From positions 1 through 6,340 of the forward strand of contig JAIXVN010000316.1 in assembly GCA_027483005.1 (NCBI GenBank): a stretch of 6,340 nucleotides of DNA, in the 5' to 3' direction. The position numbers and the translations under genes were made by a program. Positions within the stretch are counted from its first letter, which is position 1. Every line of letters starts with the position of its first letter. Of this stretch, positions 5,510-6,340 are shown piece after piece. The stretch comes from Verrucomicrobiaceae bacterium (lineage in GTDB: Bacteria > Verrucomicrobiota > Verrucomicrobiia > Verrucomicrobiales > Akkermansiaceae). Below the pieces are notes generated by a model. The model was given only the letters and a program-made list of their open reading frames with translations. It did no database searches and was not told the DNA's origin.

Positions 5510-6340
5510 ATGTCCTCCATCTATCGCAGACCCCAGCGCTCGTATCGCCAAGAGCTCGAACCTGGCTCCCGCCGCAGAAGACGGAAAAGCCGGTCCGCGA
5601 GCCAGGAGAATCATTTCGGCCAATCCTCCACCAGCCCCACCCTGCCGCGGTGGATCCGTCGCGGGGCGCTTGTGGTCTTGCTGCTGGGCTTTGTCGGCCT
5701 GCTGGTGGTCCTGATGCGTCCGGGAAAGACCACCGCCGTCGCGGCCTCCACCTCGAAGGCCCCAAGTCCACCGGGCTCCGCTTCGATCCCCCCGCAGGGA
5801 GAACCCGAAGCCGCCACCTGGCAGGGACTGCGGACCGTTGATGTGGCAAATGCATTCATCGCCGCAACCACCGTCGCAGAGCGCCTCCCATGGGTGGATC
5901 AGCCCGAGGAAGTGGCTGGCCTCATGGAGGATTTTTACAGCCACGGCCCCGGACTCACGGAAACCATCACCAAGCTCTCTGCCGCGAGCCTTCCCATGCA
6001 GGAGGGTCGGGCGTACGACTCCTTTCTGCTCACCATGAAGGATGGTTCGTCCCGGGTGCTCGATGTCGGCTACGAGTTGGATGGGCATGCCAAGGTGGAC
6101 TTCAAGGCCTACAGCCGCTTCTGCAGCGCACCCTGGAGTGGCCTGCTGGATGGAAGCTACCCCATCGCCGGGGAGATGCGTGTTCGCCTGAAGATCGGCT
6201 CCTACTACAACCGGAACTTCAGCGATGAGGATACCTGGCAGTGCCTGATCGCCAACTCGCCGGACCTGAAGGAACCACTCTACCTCTATGCGCGACGGGA
6301 CAATCCGAAGCTGCAGGATCTCCTGCGCGACCTTCCCGCA
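5510..6340 (+). CDS. Single-pass membrane protein of unknown function (3' end cut by window)
   Basis: The frame is open from ATG 5510 to the window edge (277 codons). The N-terminal 50 residues are basic and probably disordered, with an arginine cluster SRRRRRKSR at 20-28. One hydrophobic helix follows at about 52-69 (GALVVLLLGFVGLLVVLM), then a Pro/Ser/Ala-rich linker (about 72-100) and a folded domain from about 103 (VDVANAFIAATTVAERLPWV, YDSFLLTMKDGSSRVLDVGYELDG, KVDFKAYSRFC, DEDTWQCLIANSPD). The positive charge before the helix predicts an N-in, C-out topology, placing the folded part in the periplasm. I do not recognise a family; the layout recalls uncharacterised verrucomicrobial proteins. 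No enzyme motif is visible. A GTG at 5435 would add 25 residues and follows AAGAGA, so it is an alternative start; an in-frame TAA near 5391 bounds it. It lies 122 bases after the phosphatase remnant and is unlikely to be co-functional with it. Confidence 0.8.
   Translation, partial: MSSIYRRPQRSYRQELEPGSRRRRRKSRSASQENHFGQSSTSPTLPRWIRRGALVVLLLGFVGLLVVLMRPGKTTAVAASTSKAPSPPGSASIPPQGEPEAATWQGLRTVDVANAFIAATTVAERLPWVDQPEEVAGLMEDFYSHGPGLTETITKLSAASLPMQEGRAYDSFLLTMKDGSSRVLDVGYELDGHAKVDFKAYSRFCSAPWSGLLDGSYPIAGEMRVRLKIGSYYNRNFSDEDTWQCLIANSPDLKEPLYLYARRDNPKLQDLLRDLPA

Noticed and set aside
5384..6088. Minus-strand open frames of 234 and 202 codons
   Set aside because: They are mainly antisense to the membrane-protein gene, rich in Gly/Arg/Ala, and lack domain motifs.

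Overview
This window looks like the chromosome of a Verrucomicrobiota bacterium (Luteolibacter/Prosthecobacter-like; a planctomycete is the main alternative). The reasons are GC-rich genes with GC-ending codons, short tandem ATTCGTC-type intergenic repeats of the kind seen in those phyla, a secreted cytochrome P460-like protein fused to a sulfatase-associated beta-sandwich domain, and the start of a 'VLLVGW-AADW' phosphatase-family gene. The taxonomic call is an inference from recognised protein style, not from a search.

Layout. (1) Bases 1-1283, minus strand: an AT-richer, probably imported gene for an OLD-like ATPase with a TOPRIM nuclease domain. It runs off the left edge and is the best candidate here for a defence or mobile-element function. 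(2) 1284-1776: a non-coding junction between the AT-rich island and GC-rich chromosome, with two perfect hairpins and a tandem repeat. (3) 1777-3105, minus: a secreted glycoside hydrolase with a GH128/Asl1-like catalytic domain. (4) 3199-3274, minus: tRNA-Phe(GAA) with encoded CCA, a plausible sigma70 promoter and a downstream hairpin. (5) 3275-3660: a non-coding divergent region with two hairpins. (6) 3661-4602, plus: a secreted one-haem P460-like cytochrome fused to a carbohydrate-binding-like domain. (7) 4603-5243: non-coding, starting with a second copy of the ATTCGTC repeat. (8) 5244-5387, plus: a 47-codon remnant of an alkaline-phosphatase/phosphodiesterase-family gene. (9) 5510-6340, plus: a single-pass membrane protein of unknown function, running off the right edge.

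The genes do not form one operon. The hydrolase and the P460 protein are separately transcribed, secreted proteins on either side of the divergent tRNA-Phe region, as is common in polysaccharide-degrading Verrucomicrobiota. The truncated phosphatase gene, the repeats next to stop codons and the abrupt composition change near 1300-1550 suggest past rearrangement. No complete new multi-gene system is visible. The most promising leads are the ATPase-TOPRIM gene with its unseen downstream neighbours, and the P460-sandwich fusion.
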